This document shows, piece after piece, positions 47,027 to 57,112 of a stretch of DNA of 64,000 bases (within the stretch, counting starts at the first letter, position 1; the number at the start of each line of letters is the position of its first letter). Below the pieces are notes generated by a model. That model ran no database searches. It saw nothing but the letters and a program-made list of their open reading frames with translations, and was not told the origin of the DNA. The stretch is from Streptosporangium pseudovulgare (GTDB lineage Bacteria > Actinomycetota > Actinomycetes > Streptosporangiales > Streptosporangiaceae): assembly GCF_014648055.1 (NCBI RefSeq), contig NZ_BMQJ01000005.1, positions 310,001 through 374,000 on the forward strand, in the 5' to 3' direction. A program made the position numbers and the translations under genes.

Positions 47027-47470
47027 CTACTGGGCGATCTGGGTCAGCTCGAACGGCACCGGCTTCTGGGCCTGGTGCGGGTGCTCGGAGCCGGAGTAGA
47101 CCTTGAGCTTCTTGATCATCTTTCGGCCGAGGGCGTTCTTGGGCAGCATGCCCCGCACGGCCTTCTCGACGGCGCGGTCAGGACGCTTGTCCATGAGCTC
47201 GCCGTAGGTCATGGAACGCAGACCACCGGGATAGCCCGAGTGACGGTAAGCCTTCTTCTGCTCCAGCTTGTTGCCGGTCAGCGCGACCTTGTCGGCGTTG
47301 ATGACGATGACGAAGTCACCGGTGTCGACGTGGTTGGCGAAGGTCGGCTTGTGCTTACCGCGAAGCAGGATCGCGACGTGGCTTGCCAGCCGGCCGAGCA
47401 CGATGTCGGTGGCATCGATGATGTGCCACTGACGCTCGACTTCAGCAGGCTTGGGTGTGTACGTGCGCAC
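47027..47470 (-). CDS. rplM: 50S ribosomal protein L13
   Basis: L13 is an early-assembly protein of the large subunit. The 147-residue protein starts at GTG 47470 ([20 protein letters not shown]). It shows [20 protein letters not shown] and [23 protein letters not shown] conserved segments ([20 protein letters not shown]). AGAAGG lies 9 nt before the start. It is the first gene of the rplM-rpsI-glmM transcript, behind a clear promoter and a leader of about 170 nt. Confidence 0.97.
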   Translation of the reverse strand: MRTYTPKPAEVERQWHIIDATDIVLGRLASHVAILLRGKHKPTFANHVDTGDFVIVINADKVALTGNKLEQKKAYRHSGYPGGLRSMTYGELMDKRPDRAVEKAVRGMLPKNALGRKMIKKLKVYSGSEHPHQAQKPVPFELTQIAQ

Positions 47471-47647
47471 GGTCGTATGCCTTCTTTGCTCGCGTCTTCG
47501 GGACTGTCGGAAACGACAGCGGCTTGGTCGGTAGGTGCGGGCACACGACAGCCCGGACCTTCCGTCTCCCAATCATCAGGAGATGACGCCGGACGCGCCG
47601 CGTATCGGTCTTGATGGAGGAGACCAATTCGCACACAACGAACTAAG
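47471..47647 (-). other. 5' leader of the rplM transcript
   Basis: The region between the predicted rplM transcription start and its GTG is about 170 nt without a gene. It contains a perfect small hairpin, CTGTCG-N4-CGACAG, at 47504-47519. A long structured leader before rplM could allow autoregulation by L13, as known for other bacteria, but no recognised motif can be confirmed by eye. Confidence 0.3.
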
Positions 47648-47677
47648 AGGATACCGGCGGTGGAGAGCATGGGTCAA
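47648..47677 (-). promoter_or_regulatory. rplM-rpsI promoter
   Basis: On the minus strand TTGACC (47677-47672) and TATCCT (47653-47648) are separated by 18 bp, a strong sigma-70-type match. Together with the leader it accounts for much of the 359-bp gap between rplM and the divergent CAP-domain gene; no other gene is seen there. Confidence 0.75.
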
Positions 47678-47829
47678 AAAGACCCGGCCGCACGCCGGTG
47701 CCTGCGACCAGTGTACCCATGACCGGCGACTGCTCCGGGATCGCCGCGCCCGGGCCCGCAGAACGGTTCCGCTACGTTCCGGGCATTCTCTTCTTCCTCT
47801 TCCGAAACATCTCTATCTTTGACAGCGGT

Positions 47830-48585
47830 ATGTGGCAGTTCCCTCACCCCCGGCGCACCCATCGGTCCAGCCTTCGCCGCATGGGGCTGTTCGCATGCCT
47901 GACCCTCGTGCTGCTGCTGGGTTTCCTGCTCGGCAGGAACAGCCGCGAGGTGACGACCACCGGCCAGGTGTACCTGAACAACTCCGACCCGGCGCGGCCC
48001 TCCCCCTCGGCCTCCGGGGCGCAGGGCCTGGGCGGCCGGGCCCCGCTCGCCCGGGTCGTGCGCCCCACCACCCCGACGACGTCGTCTCCGCGGCCGACCA
48101 CGCGCGCCAGCAGGGGTCCCCGTCACCCCCTCACCGACCCCACCGACGACGCCCCCCGCTACCTCAACGGCGACGACACGGGCACGACCCGGGTCATGAC
48201 GTCCCTGAGCACGATGGAACGCGAGGTCGTCCGGCTGACCAACGCCGAGCGCAGGCGGGCCGGCTGCGCGCCGCTGCGGATCGACTCGCGGCTGGTCAGG
48301 TCGGCCAGGGCCCACTCCACCGAGATGGCGGCCAGCGGACTCTTCTCCCACAACTCCCCCGACGGCACCTCGCCCTGGAAGCGGATGGAGGCGGCCCGCT
48401 ACCGCGACGGGGGCGCCGAGAACATCGGCCGCGGCTACTTCACCGCCGCCGAGACGGTCCGCAACTGGATGGCCAACCCCGGCCACCGGCGCAACATCCT
48501 CGACTGCAGGCTCGCCGCCACCGGCGTCGGCCTCGTCGAGGGCCCGGACGGCCCCTGGTGGACGCAGGATTTCGGCTACAGCTAG
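47830..48585 (+). CDS. Secreted or membrane-anchored CAP-domain (SCP/PR1) protein
   Basis: A 251-residue protein from ATG 47830. It has an N-terminal transmembrane or signal segment (MGLFACLTLVLLLGFLLGRN), a Pro/Thr/Ser-rich spacer, and a C-terminal CAP domain from about residue 130. CAP signatures are LTNAERRRAGCAPL, ARAHSTEMAASGLFSHNSPD, AENIGRGYFTAAET and WMANPGHRRNILDC. Such proteins are extracytoplasmic; their activity in bacteria is poorly known. The start is uncertain: an in-frame upstream GTG/ATG region to 47698 exists, and ATG 47881 lies just before the hydrophobic segment. Confidence 0.82.
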   Translation: MWQFPHPRRTHRSSLRRMGLFACLTLVLLLGFLLGRNSREVTTTGQVYLNNSDPARPSPSASGAQGLGGRAPLARVVRPTTPTTSSPRPTTRASRGPRHPLTDPTDDAPRYLNGDDTGTTRVMTSLSTMEREVVRLTNAERRRAGCAPLRIDSRLVRSARAHSTEMAASGLFSHNSPDGTSPWKRMEAARYRDGGAENIGRGYFTAAETVRNWMANPGHRRNILDCRLAATGVGLVEGPDGPWWTQDFGYS

Positions 48586-48700
48586 ACCGCGTCCTGACCG
48601 TGCCGCGCGGGGCGGGATCCCCGGCGGGGTCCCGGACCGATCCGTGCGGGCGGGCCGCCGGCGGGCGGAAGATCCGCAGCACATGGCCTAGTCTCGGCGC

Positions 48701-49963
48701 ATGGGTTTTCCCGGTGAACCGCCGCGCCGCCAGCCGTACGTCCTGCCCGACGCGCCGACACCGCCCTCGCGCGGTGAGCGCCCGTCCGGGCCCGCTCCGC
48801 ACGACCGGCCCGGGGGCCCGCCCGCCGGCGACGGCGGCTGGTTCGCCTCGCCGGGCAGGCCGTACGAACAGCCGCACGAACAGCCGTACGACCCCGCGGA
48901 GCCCGGCGGCGCGTCCGCGCAGCAGCCCTACCGCATGCCCGAGCCGCCGTACGCGCGCGAGCGGAACCCCGCGTCCGAGCCGCCCTATCCGCGGGAGCAG
49001 CGCGACGCGTTCGGGTCCCCGAACGACCCCTCCGACCCTCGCGACGGGTCGGGGCGGCCGTACGGCGCGCCGCAGCCGTCACCGGGACGCCACGGAGCCG
49101 CGTCCCCCGGGGAGGGCGCCCGGCCCGGCTCCGCGCCGTACGAGCGGGACCCCCAGCCGCCCGCGGGGACGTCGCGCGCCGGTGAGCAGGCCGGGGCGCC
49201 GAAGCGTCCGCGCCAGGCGTGGAGCCCCTACGACGAGGGCCCCCGCTCCTACCGGCCGTTCATCTTCATCGGGGCCGGACTCGCCGTGCTGGTCGCCGCG
49301 GGGTTCGGCCTGGCGGCCCTCGCCGGCTCCGACGACGTCCCGCCGGCCGCCACCGCGAGCCCGCCGGCCCGGACCTCCGGCGCACAGCTGCCCGACGCGC
49401 CGGGCGGCAAGTTCGGGTTCGCCGCCTCGCGGGCCACCGACCCCAGCAGGCTCACCCTCGACGAGGTGTTCAAGCGGAAGAAGGTCGCGCACGACGGCCA
49501 GCGGTTCGAGATGACCGTCCGCAGGAACGACACCAAGTGCAAGAACGCCGTGGTGGGCGACAAGCTGCAGAAGGCGCTCGCCGACGGCAAGTGCACCCAG
49601 TTGCTGCGGGCCAGCTTCCGCGACTCCTCAGGGAAGATCATCGGCACCGTCGGGGTCGCCAACCTCAGGACGTCGGCCGCGGCGTCCAAGGTCGTCTCCA
49701 CGGTGCGGGGCAAGTCCCTGGAGGAGTATCTCAAGGCGCTGCCCGGTAAGGACAAAGTCACCAAATCTCTCGGCAGCGGCGAGGCGTTCGCCGGCGGATG
49801 GACCCACGGCCACTACGCCGTGCTGATCTGGTTCCAGTACAAAGACGGGCACCTGCCGAAGAAGACCGAGGTCAAGAAGCTGAACCAGGCGGCCTTCGGG
49901 GCCGCCGACGCGACCGTCACGCCTGTTCTGGAGGCGCGCTCGCTGACCGGGAAGCGCCCCTGA
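48701..49963 (+). CDS. Single-pass membrane protein with proline-rich cytoplasmic region, paralogue A
   Basis: A 420-residue protein. Residues 1-180 are rich in Pro, Gly, Arg and Tyr (repeated PYEQP, PPYARE, PPYPRE) and probably cytoplasmic and disordered. One helix (FIFIGAGLAVLVAAGFGLAA) is followed by an outer domain of about 200 residues containing DPSRLTLDEVFKRKKV and CTQLLRASFRDSSGKIIG. This outer domain is clearly related to that of the next gene. I recognise no named family. The CAP protein gene lies upstream, and a hairpin terminator follows. Confidence 0.75.
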   Translation: MGFPGEPPRRQPYVLPDAPTPPSRGERPSGPAPHDRPGGPPAGDGGWFASPGRPYEQPHEQPYDPAEPGGASAQQPYRMPEPPYARERNPASEPPYPREQRDAFGSPNDPSDPRDGSGRPYGAPQPSPGRHGAASPGEGARPGSAPYERDPQPPAGTSRAGEQAGAPKRPRQAWSPYDEGPRSYRPFIFIGAGLAVLVAAGFGLAALAGSDDVPPAATASPPARTSGAQLPDAPGGKFGFAASRATDPSRLTLDEVFKRKKVAHDGQRFEMTVRRNDTKCKNAVVGDKLQKALADGKCTQLLRASFRDSSGKIIGTVGVANLRTSAAASKVVSTVRGKSLEEYLKALPGKDKVTKSLGSGEAFAGGWTHGHYAVLIWFQYKDGHLPKKTEVKKLNQAAFGAADATVTPVLEARSLTGKRP

Positions 49964-49973
49964 CAGAGGGCCC

Positions 49974-50006
49974 GCCCGCCCGTTTCCGGCCCGGAAACGG
50001 GCGGGC
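49974..50006 (+). terminator. Terminator after paralogue A
   Basis: GCCCGCCCGTTTCC and GGAAACGGGCGGGC form a perfect 14-bp stem with a 5-nt loop, 10 bp after the stop codon and before the next gene on the same strand. Confidence 0.75.
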
Positions 50007-50069
50007 CGGAAAAGGCGCGGACGTCCATACCCGCCTGACGATCTTGCGGCTATCGCTACGCTTCCCCGT

Positions 50070-52163
50070 ATGCGTGGCCAGGAATCCGGGTCCGAGCACG
50101 AACGCGAAGCCGAACGTTCGGCCGCACCGACGACGCCGCCGCCGAGTTTCGGCCAGCCTTCGCCGCCGGTGCAGCGGACCGCCCCCTCAGGTGACGACCA
50201 GCCCTACGACCAGTCCCGCGACCCCTCGGCGTGGCCGGAGCGGGCTCCGGGCGCGGCCCAGCCGTGGACGGTCCCCGACGACGGCACCCCCTACGACTGG
50301 TACGCCGACCCCGACGACGAGGTGTCGGCCCCACAGCCCCCACAGCCCCCACAGCCCTCCCAGCCTCCACAGCCCCCCGCCTCGCGGCACGGCGTCCCCC
50401 AGCCGGGGGCGCCCGTGCCGCCGGAGCACTCCGGACCGCCCTGGGCGGGCCCTGCGGCCCCGCAGACCCCCCAGAGCGCCGGATCCGGGGCGCCGCCGTG
50501 GGCGGCGGCCCCGCAGGCGCCCCAGGCTCCTGCGGGCCCCTCCTCGCCGCCGTGGGCCCCGCCGGCGGGGCCGGGCGGGTCCGCCCCCTCTCCGTCCGGC
50601 CCCGCCTGGGCGGGTCCACCGGCCCCGCAGGGCGCGCCGGGCCGGCCCGGCGGTCCGGGCGGCGGGCCCGGCGGGCCCGTCCCGCTGACCACCGCGCCGA
50701 TCGTGCCGGGGGCCCCGCCCTGGCAGCCGCCGCCCGCCTTCACCGCCGCCGCCGCCGGGATGCAGGTCTGGCCCTCCACCGAACCCGGGGCCCACGACGC
50801 CCCGAGGTGGCCGGCCGCCACCGGCGAGCCGGTCTGGACCGAGCACGACGACGCCGCGAGCCGTCCCGGCGAGTCAGGTGACGCCGCCGTACGGCCGCCC
50901 GGCGCGGACGGCCCCGGGGGCGATCCCGCCGGTACGGCCGGGCCCGGCCGCCCGGCCGCCGCGGAACGGCCCGCCGATCCCGCCGGTCCCGCCGATACGG
51001 CGCAGGACGGGCCCGCACCGGGAGCCCCGGCGGCGCACGCCGAAACGGCCGCCCCCGGCTCTCCCGGCCCCCTCCCCGCGGCTCCCGCCGTACCGGACGC
51101 GGCCGCGCAGGCGCCCGCCGGACAGGCCCGGCCCGGCACGCCGGACCCGGCACGCGAGACCGCGGCGGCCCCCGAGACCGCGGGGACCGCCTTCCCCGCG
51201 TCCCCCGGCCCCGCGCCGGCCGAGGAGGCGACCCCGCCGGGCGGCATACCGGAGCTGCCTCCGCTCTTCCCGCCCATCCCCGCCTCGCAGGCGGCCCAGC
51301 CGCCCGTCCCGATGCAGGCGGTCGCGCAGGAGCGCGGCCCCTTCACCCCGCCCTCGGCGGTGGCGCCCGCCCCGCCCGCGCCATCCGCCGCGCCTCCCAC
51401 CGCCCGGCGGAACCGGGTCGTGATCCTGGCGGCCGCGGCGGTGGTCCTGGCGGCCGGCGTCGGCACCGGCGTCGTCCTCGTCCAGCGGTCCTCCGACGAC
51501 CCGAAGCCGCCGGCCGTGGCCGAACCGGTCCCCACCGCCGGGGAGACCGGGCCCACGGACGACCCGGCGGCCACGGACGAGCCGCGGCTGGCCGACGCCC
51601 AGGTGATCAACTCGGAGAAGACCGACCCCGGCAGGATGACCCTGACGGACGTCTTCACCAAGAAGGTCACCGTGGGCTCGGCCACCTTCGTCCGGGTCAA
51701 GACCGACGTCGCCAAGCAGTGCCAGGAGGCGGCGGCCGGGAAGTTCGCCAGCGCGCTGAGCAACCGCGACTGCCGCCAGGTGCTGCGGGCGACGTACGTG
51801 GACAAGAAGCGGAAGTACGCCGTGACCACCGGGATCGCCGTGCTGCCCGACCGGGCGTCGGCCATCGCGGCCGACCAGGAGAAGAACCTCGGCAGCAACC
51901 TGTGGTTCCGCGGCCTGCCCGGGTCCGCCGGTTCCGGGGCCGAGCGCGTGAGCATCGCCGGTGGCTACGCGTCGGGGATGGTGTGGGGCCGCTACATCGT
52001 CTTCAGCTACGCCACCTTCAGCGACGGCCACACCCCGACGGCCAAGGAGAAGATCCTCGGCAGGGTCAGCGGGGCCTTCCGCGACCAGACCGCCAAGGCC
52101 GTCGAGAAGCGCGCGGTGGCCGGTCAGGCGGGTCAGACCGGCGGCGCGTCCGTCACCGACTGA
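50070..52163 (+). CDS. Single-pass membrane protein with proline-rich region, paralogue B
   Basis: A 697-residue protein of the same plan as its upstream neighbour. A very long N-terminal region (about 1-445) is rich in Pro, Ala and Gly (repeated [16 protein letters not shown] units). A helix ([20 protein letters not shown]) and an outer domain of about 220 residues follow. The outer domain has [17 protein letters not shown] and [20 protein letters not shown], aligning with paralogue A including the cysteine positions. Function is unknown. Its 3' end overlaps truA tail-to-tail by 11 bp. Confidence 0.75.
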   Translation: MRGQESGSEHEREAERSAAPTTPPPSFGQPSPPVQRTAPSGDDQPYDQSRDPSAWPERAPGAAQPWTVPDDGTPYDWYADPDDEVSAPQPPQPPQPSQPPQPPASRHGVPQPGAPVPPEHSGPPWAGPAAPQTPQSAGSGAPPWAAAPQAPQAPAGPSSPPWAPPAGPGGSAPSPSGPAWAGPPAPQGAPGRPGGPGGGPGGPVPLTTAPIVPGAPPWQPPPAFTAAAAGMQVWPSTEPGAHDAPRWPAATGEPVWTEHDDAASRPGESGDAAVRPPGADGPGGDPAGTAGPGRPAAAERPADPAGPADTAQDGPAPGAPAAHAETAAPGSPGPLPAAPAVPDAAAQAPAGQARPGTPDPARETAAAPETAGTAFPASPGPAPAEEATPPGGIPELPPLFPPIPASQAAQPPVPMQAVAQERGPFTPPSAVAPAPPAPSAAPPTARRNRVVILAAAAVVLAAGVGTGVVLVQRSSDDPKPPAVAEPVPTAGETGPTDDPAATDEPRLADAQVINSEKTDPGRMTLTDVFTKKVTVGSATFVRVKTDVAKQCQEAAAGKFASALSNRDCRQVLRATYVDKKRKYAVTTGIAVLPDRASAIAADQEKNLGSNLWFRGLPGSAGSGAERVSIAGGYASGMVWGRYIVFSYATFSDGHTPTAKEKILGRVSGAFRDQTAKAVEKRAVAGQAGQTGGASVTD

Positions 52164-53031
52164 GCGTGCGCACCCGGCGGGTCTCCCTGGCCCGCCGGGC
52201 CAGCTCCCCGGGCTCGGGGTAGCGCACCTCCTCCAGGCACAGGCCGTGCGCCGGCGCGACGCGCACTCCGGAGTCGCGCACGGCCCGCGCCAGCACCCCG
52301 CCCGGCCAGTCCACCGGCAGGCGGCCCTCGCCGACGGGCAGCAGCGCCCCGATGAGCGCGCGGACCATCGAGTGGCAGAACGCGTCGGCCACCACGGTGG
52401 CCACCAGGACGTCGCCCTCCCGCACCCAGTCGAGTCGCTGCAGCTCGCGGATCGTGGTGGCGCCCTCGCGCTTCTTGCAGAACGCGGCGAAGTCGTGCTC
52501 GCCGAGCAGGGTCCGCGCCGCCTCGTTCAGCCTGCCGAGGTCGAGGGGCCGGCCGTACCAGACGACCTCGTGGCGCCGGAGCGGGTCCACCCCGCCGGGC
52601 GCGTCGCAGACCCGGTAGGCGTAGCGGCGGGACACCGCGGAGAACCGCGCGTCGAAGCCCTCCGGTGCCACCGTGACGCCGTGCACCCTGACGTCCGGCG
52701 GCAGGACCCCGGTGAGCCTGCGGCCCAGCACGGGAAGCCGTACGGCGACGCCCTCCGCCGTCTCGGGGCCGGGGAGGGGCTCGGCCCGGCGATGCCGGCT
52801 GTCCAGCGCGCTCAGCACCCCGGAATCCACGTCCACGTGCGCCACCTGGCCCCGGGCGTGGACCCCCGCGTCGGTCCGGCCGGCCACGGTCAGCGCCGGC
52901 GGATCGGGGATCCTGAGGACCTTCCCGAGCGCCTCCTCGATCTCCCCCTGGACCGTCCGCCGCTCCGGCTGCCTGGCCCAGCCGGAGAAGTCGGTGCCGT
53001 CGTAGGCGAGGTCCAGGCGCAGCCGTACCAC
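52153..53031 (-). CDS. truA: tRNA pseudouridine synthase A
   Basis: TruA makes pseudouridine at tRNA positions 38-40. The 292-residue protein starts at GTG 53031 behind GGGAGG. It has [20 protein letters not shown], the catalytic aspartate in [19 protein letters not shown], and [17 protein letters not shown] near the C-terminus. It is the distal gene after the rpoA-rplQ transcript, separated by a terminator hairpin, in the usual actinobacterial position. Confidence 0.96.
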   Translation of the reverse strand: MVRLRLDLAYDGTDFSGWARQPERRTVQGEIEEALGKVLRIPDPPALTVAGRTDAGVHARGQVAHVDVDSGVLSALDSRHRRAEPLPGPETAEGVAVRLPVLGRRLTGVLPPDVRVHGVTVAPEGFDARFSAVSRRYAYRVCDAPGGVDPLRRHEVVWYGRPLDLGRLNEAARTLLGEHDFAAFCKKREGATTIRELQRLDWVREGDVLVATVVADAFCHSMVRALIGALLPVGEGRLPVDWPGGVLARAVRDSGVRVAPAHGLCLEEVRYPEPGELARRARETRRVRTLSR

Positions 53032-53095
53032 GATGTTCCTCCCATGAAGCGCGCTTTGAGCTCAGAACCCCTGAAACGCGGAACCCTTGAACGCG

Positions 53096-53135
53096 AACGG
53101 GCCCGGCACCCGCGAAAGGGGATGCCGGGCCCGTT
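53096..53135 (-). terminator. Terminator after rplQ
   Basis: AACGGGCCCGGCA (53096-53108) and its perfect complement (53123-53135) form a 13-bp stem with a 14-nt loop, 16 bp beyond the rplQ stop and before truA. Confidence 0.7.
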
Positions 53136-53151
53136 CAGCGGGCCTGACGGA

Positions 53152-53658
53152 TCAGGCTTCGTCCTTCTTGGCCTCGGCCTCCTCGGCCTTGGGGGCCTCG
53201 GCGGTCTCCTCGGCCGGGGTCTCCTCAGCCTTGGGGGCCTCGGTCTCCTCGGCCTTCGGGGCCGGGGCGGCCGGAGCCGTGGTGGTGCGGACCGTGTTCA
53301 GCGGCTCGGACACCAGCTCGATGACGGCCATCGGGGCGGCGTCGCCCTTGCGGTTACCGATCTTGGTGATCCGGGTGTAGCCACCGGGACGCTCGGCGAA
53401 GGTCGGGGCGATCTCCGTGAACAGGTGGTGGACGACGCCCTTGTCGCGGACGACGGTCATCACCTGGCGACGGTTGTGGATGTCGCCCTTCTTCGCCTTG
53501 GTGATCAGCCGCTCGGCCAGCGGGCGAAGCCGCTTGGCCTTGGCGACCGTGGTGGTGATCCGGCCGTGCTGGAACAGCTGGGTGGCCAGGTTCGACAGGA
53601 TCAGCCGCTCGTGAGCAGGGCTTCCACCGAGACGGGCACCCTTGGTGGGCTGAGGCAT
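53152..53658 (-). CDS. rplQ: 50S ribosomal protein L17
   Basis: L17 of the large subunit, near the exit tunnel. The 168-residue protein starts [20 protein letters not shown], with [20 protein letters not shown] and [20 protein letters not shown]. The last 45 residues are an acidic Ala/Glu/Pro/Lys tail with repeated PKAEE units, longer than in E. coli L17 but common in actinobacteria. It follows rpoA. Confidence 0.97.
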   Translation of the reverse strand: MPQPTKGARLGGSPAHERLILSNLATQLFQHGRITTTVAKAKRLRPLAERLITKAKKGDIHNRRQVMTVVRDKGVVHHLFTEIAPTFAERPGGYTRITKIGNRKGDAAPMAVIELVSEPLNTVRTTTAPAAPAPKAEETEAPKAEETPAEETAEAPKAEEAEAKKDEA

Positions 53659-53743
53659 TTCGATCTCCTTGTAGTTAACCCGCCCCGGCCGTACGAGGTA
53701 CCGGGGTCGGGCCGGCGGGTCCTAGGACCCCCGATGATGAAAC

Positions 53744-54760
53744 TCAGTACTGCTCGGTCTCGACGTACGCGCTGTCGTCGTCGTCGTAGCCGCCGCCGGC
53801 CACCGCGCTCGGGTCGAATCCGGGCGGGGAGTCCTTGAGCGCGAGCGACATCTCGTGCAGCTTCTGCTTGACCTCCTCGATGGACTTCGCACCGAAGTTG
53901 CGGATGTCCAGCAGGTCCTGCTCGCTGCGGGCCACGAGCTCACCCACGGTGTGGATGCCCTCGCGCTTGAGGCAGTTGTAGGAGCGGACCGTGAGGTTCA
54001 GCTCCTCGATCGGCAGCGCCAGGTCGGCGGCCAGGGCCGCGTCCGTCGGCGACGGGCCGATGTCGATGCCCTCGGCCTCGACGTTCAGCTCGCGGGCGAG
54101 GCCGAACAGCTCGACGAGGGTCTTGCCGGCCGAGGCCACCGCGTCGCGGGGCTTCATGCACGGCTTGGTCTCGACGTCCAGGATCAGACGGTCGAAGTCG
54201 GTGCGCTGCTCGACACGGGTCGCCTCGACCTTGTAGGTGACCTTGAGCACCGGGGAGTAGATGGAGTCGATCGGGATACGGCCGATCTCCTGGCCCGGCT
54301 GCTTGTTCTGCGCGGCGGAGACGTAGCCGCGGCCGCGCTCGACGGTCAGCTCCATCTCCAGCTTCGCCTTGCCGTTCAGGGTGGCGATGCGCAGCTCGGG
54401 GTTGTGCACCTCGACGCCCGCGGGGGGCGCGATGTCGGCGGCGGTGACGTCGCCGGGGCCCTGCTTGCGCAGGTACATCACGACCGGCTCGTCGTGCTCG
54501 GAGGACACGACCAGCTCCTTGAGGTTCAGGATGATGTCGGTGACATCCTCCTTGACCCCCGGGACGGTCGAGAACTCGTGCAGCACGCCCTCGATGCGGA
54601 TGCTCGTCACGGCCGCGCCCGGGATGGACGACAGCAGCGTGCGGCGCAGCGAGTTGCCGATGGTGTAGCCGAAGCCCGGCTCCAGCGGCTCGATGACGAA
54701 CTTGGAGCGGGTCTCCTCGAGGGACTCCTCGAGGAGGGTGGGACGCTGAGCGATCAGCAT
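53744..54760 (-). CDS. rpoA: DNA-directed RNA polymerase subunit alpha
   Basis: The alpha subunit nucleates RNA polymerase assembly and contacts promoter UP elements and activators. The 338-residue protein has [20 protein letters not shown] in the N-terminal dimerisation domain, and [20 protein letters not shown] and [20 protein letters not shown] in the C-terminal domain. It ends in an acidic tail ([14 protein letters not shown]). It lies between rpsD and rplQ as in the standard alpha operon. Confidence 0.98.
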   Translation of the reverse strand: MLIAQRPTLLEESLEETRSKFVIEPLEPGFGYTIGNSLRRTLLSSIPGAAVTSIRIEGVLHEFSTVPGVKEDVTDIILNLKELVVSSEHDEPVVMYLRKQGPGDVTAADIAPPAGVEVHNPELRIATLNGKAKLEMELTVERGRGYVSAAQNKQPGQEIGRIPIDSIYSPVLKVTYKVEATRVEQRTDFDRLILDVETKPCMKPRDAVASAGKTLVELFGLARELNVEAEGIDIGPSPTDAALAADLALPIEELNLTVRSYNCLKREGIHTVGELVARSEQDLLDIRNFGAKSIEEVKQKLHEMSLALKDSPPGFDPSAVAGGGYDDDDSAYVETEQY

Positions 54761-54821
54761 GTGGGTTCTCCCCCTGGATGGCGACGCCCGCTATTTGACG
54801 TCGCTCGCTACAAACAGCATA

Positions 54822-54850
54822 GGTGCCGTACGGCCCAGCCGTACGGCACC
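54822..54850 (-). other. Hairpin between rpsD and rpoA
   Basis: GGTGCCGTACGG and CCGTACGGCACC form a perfect 12-bp stem with a 5-nt loop, 10 bp after the rpsD stop and 61 bp before rpoA. It may partly terminate the upstream message or mark an RNA processing site. An AT-richer stretch between it and rpoA could hold an internal promoter. Confidence 0.55.
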
Positions 54851-54860
54851 CACGTGAGCG

Positions 54861-55487
54861 CTACTTGGAGTAGAGCTCGACGATCAGCTGCTCCTGGACC
54901 TGCGTGTCGATCTGCTGACGGACCGGGAGCTGGTGGATCAGGATGCGCATGGCCTCGGGGGCCACACCCAGCCAGGCCGGGAAGGTCCGGTCACCGGCGG
55001 TGGCGCGGGCGACCTCGTAGGGCAGGAGGTTGCGCGAACGCTCCCGCACCTCGACGATGTCGTGCTCGCGAACGCGGTACGACGGGATGTCGACCTTCTT
55101 GCCGTTCACCAGGAAGTGGCCGTGGCGCACCTGCTGGCGGGCGGCGTCGCGGGACTCGGCGAAGCCGGCGCGGTAGACCACGTTGTCGAGACGGCTCTCC
55201 AGGATCTGGAGGAGGTTCTCGCCGGTCTTGCCGCCCTTGCGGTTGGCTTCCTCGTAGTAGTTGCGGAACTGCTTCTCGAGGATGCCGTAAATGCGGCGGG
55301 TCTTCTGCTTCTCACGAAGCTGGAGCTGGTACTCAGACTCCTTCGGACGGCCGCGGCCGTGCTCACCCGGCGGGTAAGGACGGATCTCGATGGGGCACTT
55401 CGCGGACTCGCACTTCTTGCCCTTGAGGAAGAGCTTGGTCTTCTCCCTGCGGCAGAGCTTGCAGTCCGCACCCGTGTAACGAGCCAT
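54861..55487 (-). CDS. rpsD: 30S ribosomal protein S4 (zinc-binding form)
   Basis: S4 binds 16S rRNA early in small-subunit assembly. The 208-residue protein begins [20 protein letters not shown]. It has two N-terminal cysteine pairs (CKLC, and CESAKC), the zinc-dependent C+ type. The S4 RNA-binding domain contains [20 protein letters not shown]. Actinobacteria often keep a zinc-independent copy elsewhere; none is seen in this window. Confidence 0.97.
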   Translation of the reverse strand: MARYTGADCKLCRREKTKLFLKGKKCESAKCPIEIRPYPPGEHGRGRPKESEYQLQLREKQKTRRIYGILEKQFRNYYEEANRKGGKTGENLLQILESRLDNVVYRAGFAESRDAARQQVRHGHFLVNGKKVDIPSYRVREHDIVEVRERSRNLLPYEVARATAGDRTFPAWLGVAPEAMRILIHQLPVRQQIDTQVQEQLIVELYSK

Positions 55488-55507
55488 TTTCTATCTTCTC
55501 CTGGGCG

Positions 55508-55912
55508 TCAGACGCGACGGCGCTTGGGCGGACGGCAGCCGTTGTGCGGCACGGGGGTGACGTCCTGGATGGACCCGACCTCGAGCCCGGTCGCCTGCAG
55601 CGAGCGGATCGCGGTCTCACGGCCGGAGCCGGGGCCCTTGACGAAGACGTCGACCTTGCGCATGCCGTGCTCCATGGCGCGGCGGGCGGCGTTCTCAGCG
55701 GCCATCTGGGCGGCGAACGGGGTGGACTTGCGGGAGCCCTTGAACCCGACGTGGCCGGCGCTGGCCCAGGAGATCACGTTCCCGTTCGGGTCGGTGATCG
55801 AGACGATCGTGTTGTTGAACGTGCTCTTGATGTGGGCGTGCCCATGAGCGACGTTCTTCTTCTCCTTGCGACGCACCTTCTTGGGCGCGCCCTGGCGGCT
55901 CTTAGGAGGCAT
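55508..55912 (-). CDS. rpsK: 30S ribosomal protein S11
   Basis: S11 lies on the platform of the small subunit near the mRNA exit. The 134-residue protein has [40 protein letters not shown] and the C-terminal [18 protein letters not shown]. It lies 45 bp after rpsM and 20 bp before rpsD in the alpha operon. Confidence 0.98.
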   Translation of the reverse strand: MPPKSRQGAPKKVRRKEKKNVAHGHAHIKSTFNNTIVSITDPNGNVISWASAGHVGFKGSRKSTPFAAQMAAENAARRAMEHGMRKVDVFVKGPGSGRETAIRSLQATGLEVGSIQDVTPVPHNGCRPPKRRRV

Positions 55913-55957
55913 TGTTTGCCTTCACTCCTGAGGTCTTCGGTCCTGCGGCTGCGCGGA

Positions 55958-56338
55958 CTACTTCTTACCGGGCTTCTTCTTGCCGGCGACGGTCTTCTTC
56001 TTGCCCTTGCGGGTACGCGCGTTGGTCTGCGTGCGCTGACCGTGCACGGGAAGGCCGCGGCGGTGCCGGATGCCCTGGTAGCACTGAATCTCGATCTTGC
56101 GGCGGATGTCGGCCTGGACCTCGCGGCGGAGGTCACCTTCGATCTTGAAGTTGGCCTCGATGTAGTCACGCAGCGGGACGAGCTCGTCGTCCGTGAGCTG
56201 GTGAACGCGAAGGTCGCCGCTCACACCGGTGGCCTTGAGGGCCTCCAGCGCGCGGGTGCGGCCGATTCCGTAAATGTAGGTGAGAGCGATCTCCAGCCGC
56301 TTGTCGCGGGGGAGGTCGACGCCAACCAGGCGAGCCAT
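55958..56338 (-). CDS. rpsM: 30S ribosomal protein S13
   Basis: S13 in the head of the small subunit forms bridges to the large subunit. The 126-residue protein from ATG 56338 reads [20 protein letters not shown], with [19 protein letters not shown] and [20 protein letters not shown]. The lysine-rich end ([14 protein letters not shown]) is typical. ATG 56338 is chosen because it matches the conserved N-terminus; a longer frame upstream is not supported. Confidence 0.98.
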   Translation of the reverse strand: MARLVGVDLPRDKRLEIALTYIYGIGRTRALEALKATGVSGDLRVHQLTDDELVPLRDYIEANFKIEGDLRREVQADIRRKIEIQCYQGIRHRRGLPVHGQRTQTNARTRKGKKKTVAGKKKPGKK

Positions 56339-56554
56339 GGTCGGGCATTCTCCTTCGTTGTGGCGGAGGTCCTGCGCCACACTGCCCCTCCCCATGCCCA
56401 GGGGCGAGGGCCCCGGCCTCCGACCGGGGGTCTCCCGCGTGGTCCGGCCCGGTGAGGACCGCCTGCACGGGTGTGAGACGCGCTTGCTTTCTCCGGCCCC
56501 ACATGGGACGAGTCCGCCACGTGGAGCGGACTCATGTAAGGCCTTGCTCTTCGA

Positions 56555-56668
56555 CTAGCCCTGGCGCTGCTTGTGGCGCAGGTTGTCGCAGATCACCATG
56601 ACGCGACCGTGCCGGCGGATCACCTTGCACTTGTCGCAGATCTTCTTGACGCTCGGCTTGACCTTCAT
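56555..56668 (-). CDS. rpmJ: 50S ribosomal protein L36
   Basis: A 37-residue protein, [20 protein letters not shown], then [17 protein letters not shown]. The CDKC pair, the later Cys and the His form the zinc site of the C+ form of L36. It lies between infA (24 bp upstream) and rpsM (216 bp downstream), its standard place. Confidence 0.97.
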   Translation of the reverse strand: MKVKPSVKKICDKCKVIRRHGRVMVICDNLRHKQRQG

Positions 56669-56692
56669 AGTCCTTATTCGTCCCTCAGACGC

Positions 56693-56914
56693 TTACTTGT
56701 ATCGGTAGACGATCCGCCCACGACTGAGGTCGTAGGGGCTCAGTTCGACGACAACCCGGTCGTCGGGAAGGATTCGGATGTAGTGCATCCGCATCCGCCC
56801 GCTGATGTGGGCCAGGACCTTATGGCCGTTGTCGAGCTGCACCCGGAACATCGCGTTCGGGAGCGACTCAACCACAGTGCCCTCGATCTCGATGGCGCCG
56901 TCTTTCTTGGCCAT
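56693..56914 (-). CDS. infA: Translation initiation factor IF-1
   Basis: IF-1 occupies the ribosomal A site during initiation. The 73-residue OB-fold protein reads [20 protein letters not shown], with [20 protein letters not shown] and a [13 protein letters not shown] end. It is the first gene after a 198-bp gap that holds a plausible promoter, heading infA-rpmJ-rpsM-rpsK-rpsD. Confidence 0.98.
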   Translation of the reverse strand: MAKKDGAIEIEGTVVESLPNAMFRVQLDNGHKVLAHISGRMRMHYIRILPDDRVVVELSPYDLSRGRIVYRYK

Positions 56915-57040
56915 GGTCCTCGCGTTTCACTGATCGGTCGTCTGAGGCATCGGAACACTAAGCAGCCGCGACCACGCGCTTCGATGAGAGCGACGGTTGC
57001 GAACCGCCGACGCGCAATGGTCATAGTGAACCGAAGAAGG

Positions 57041-57070
57041 AGTGTACGGCACCCGGCGGTGAAATGCGAA
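57041..57070 (-). promoter_or_regulatory. Putative infA promoter
   Basis: On the minus strand TTCGCA (57070-57065) and TACACT (57046-57041) are spaced by 18 bp, upstream of infA with a leader of about 120 nt. The -35 is weak, the -10 good. Confidence 0.5.
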
Positions 57071-57112
57071 ACAGACGGCCGGTACCTTGACACAACCGCT
57101 ATCCAGGATACC

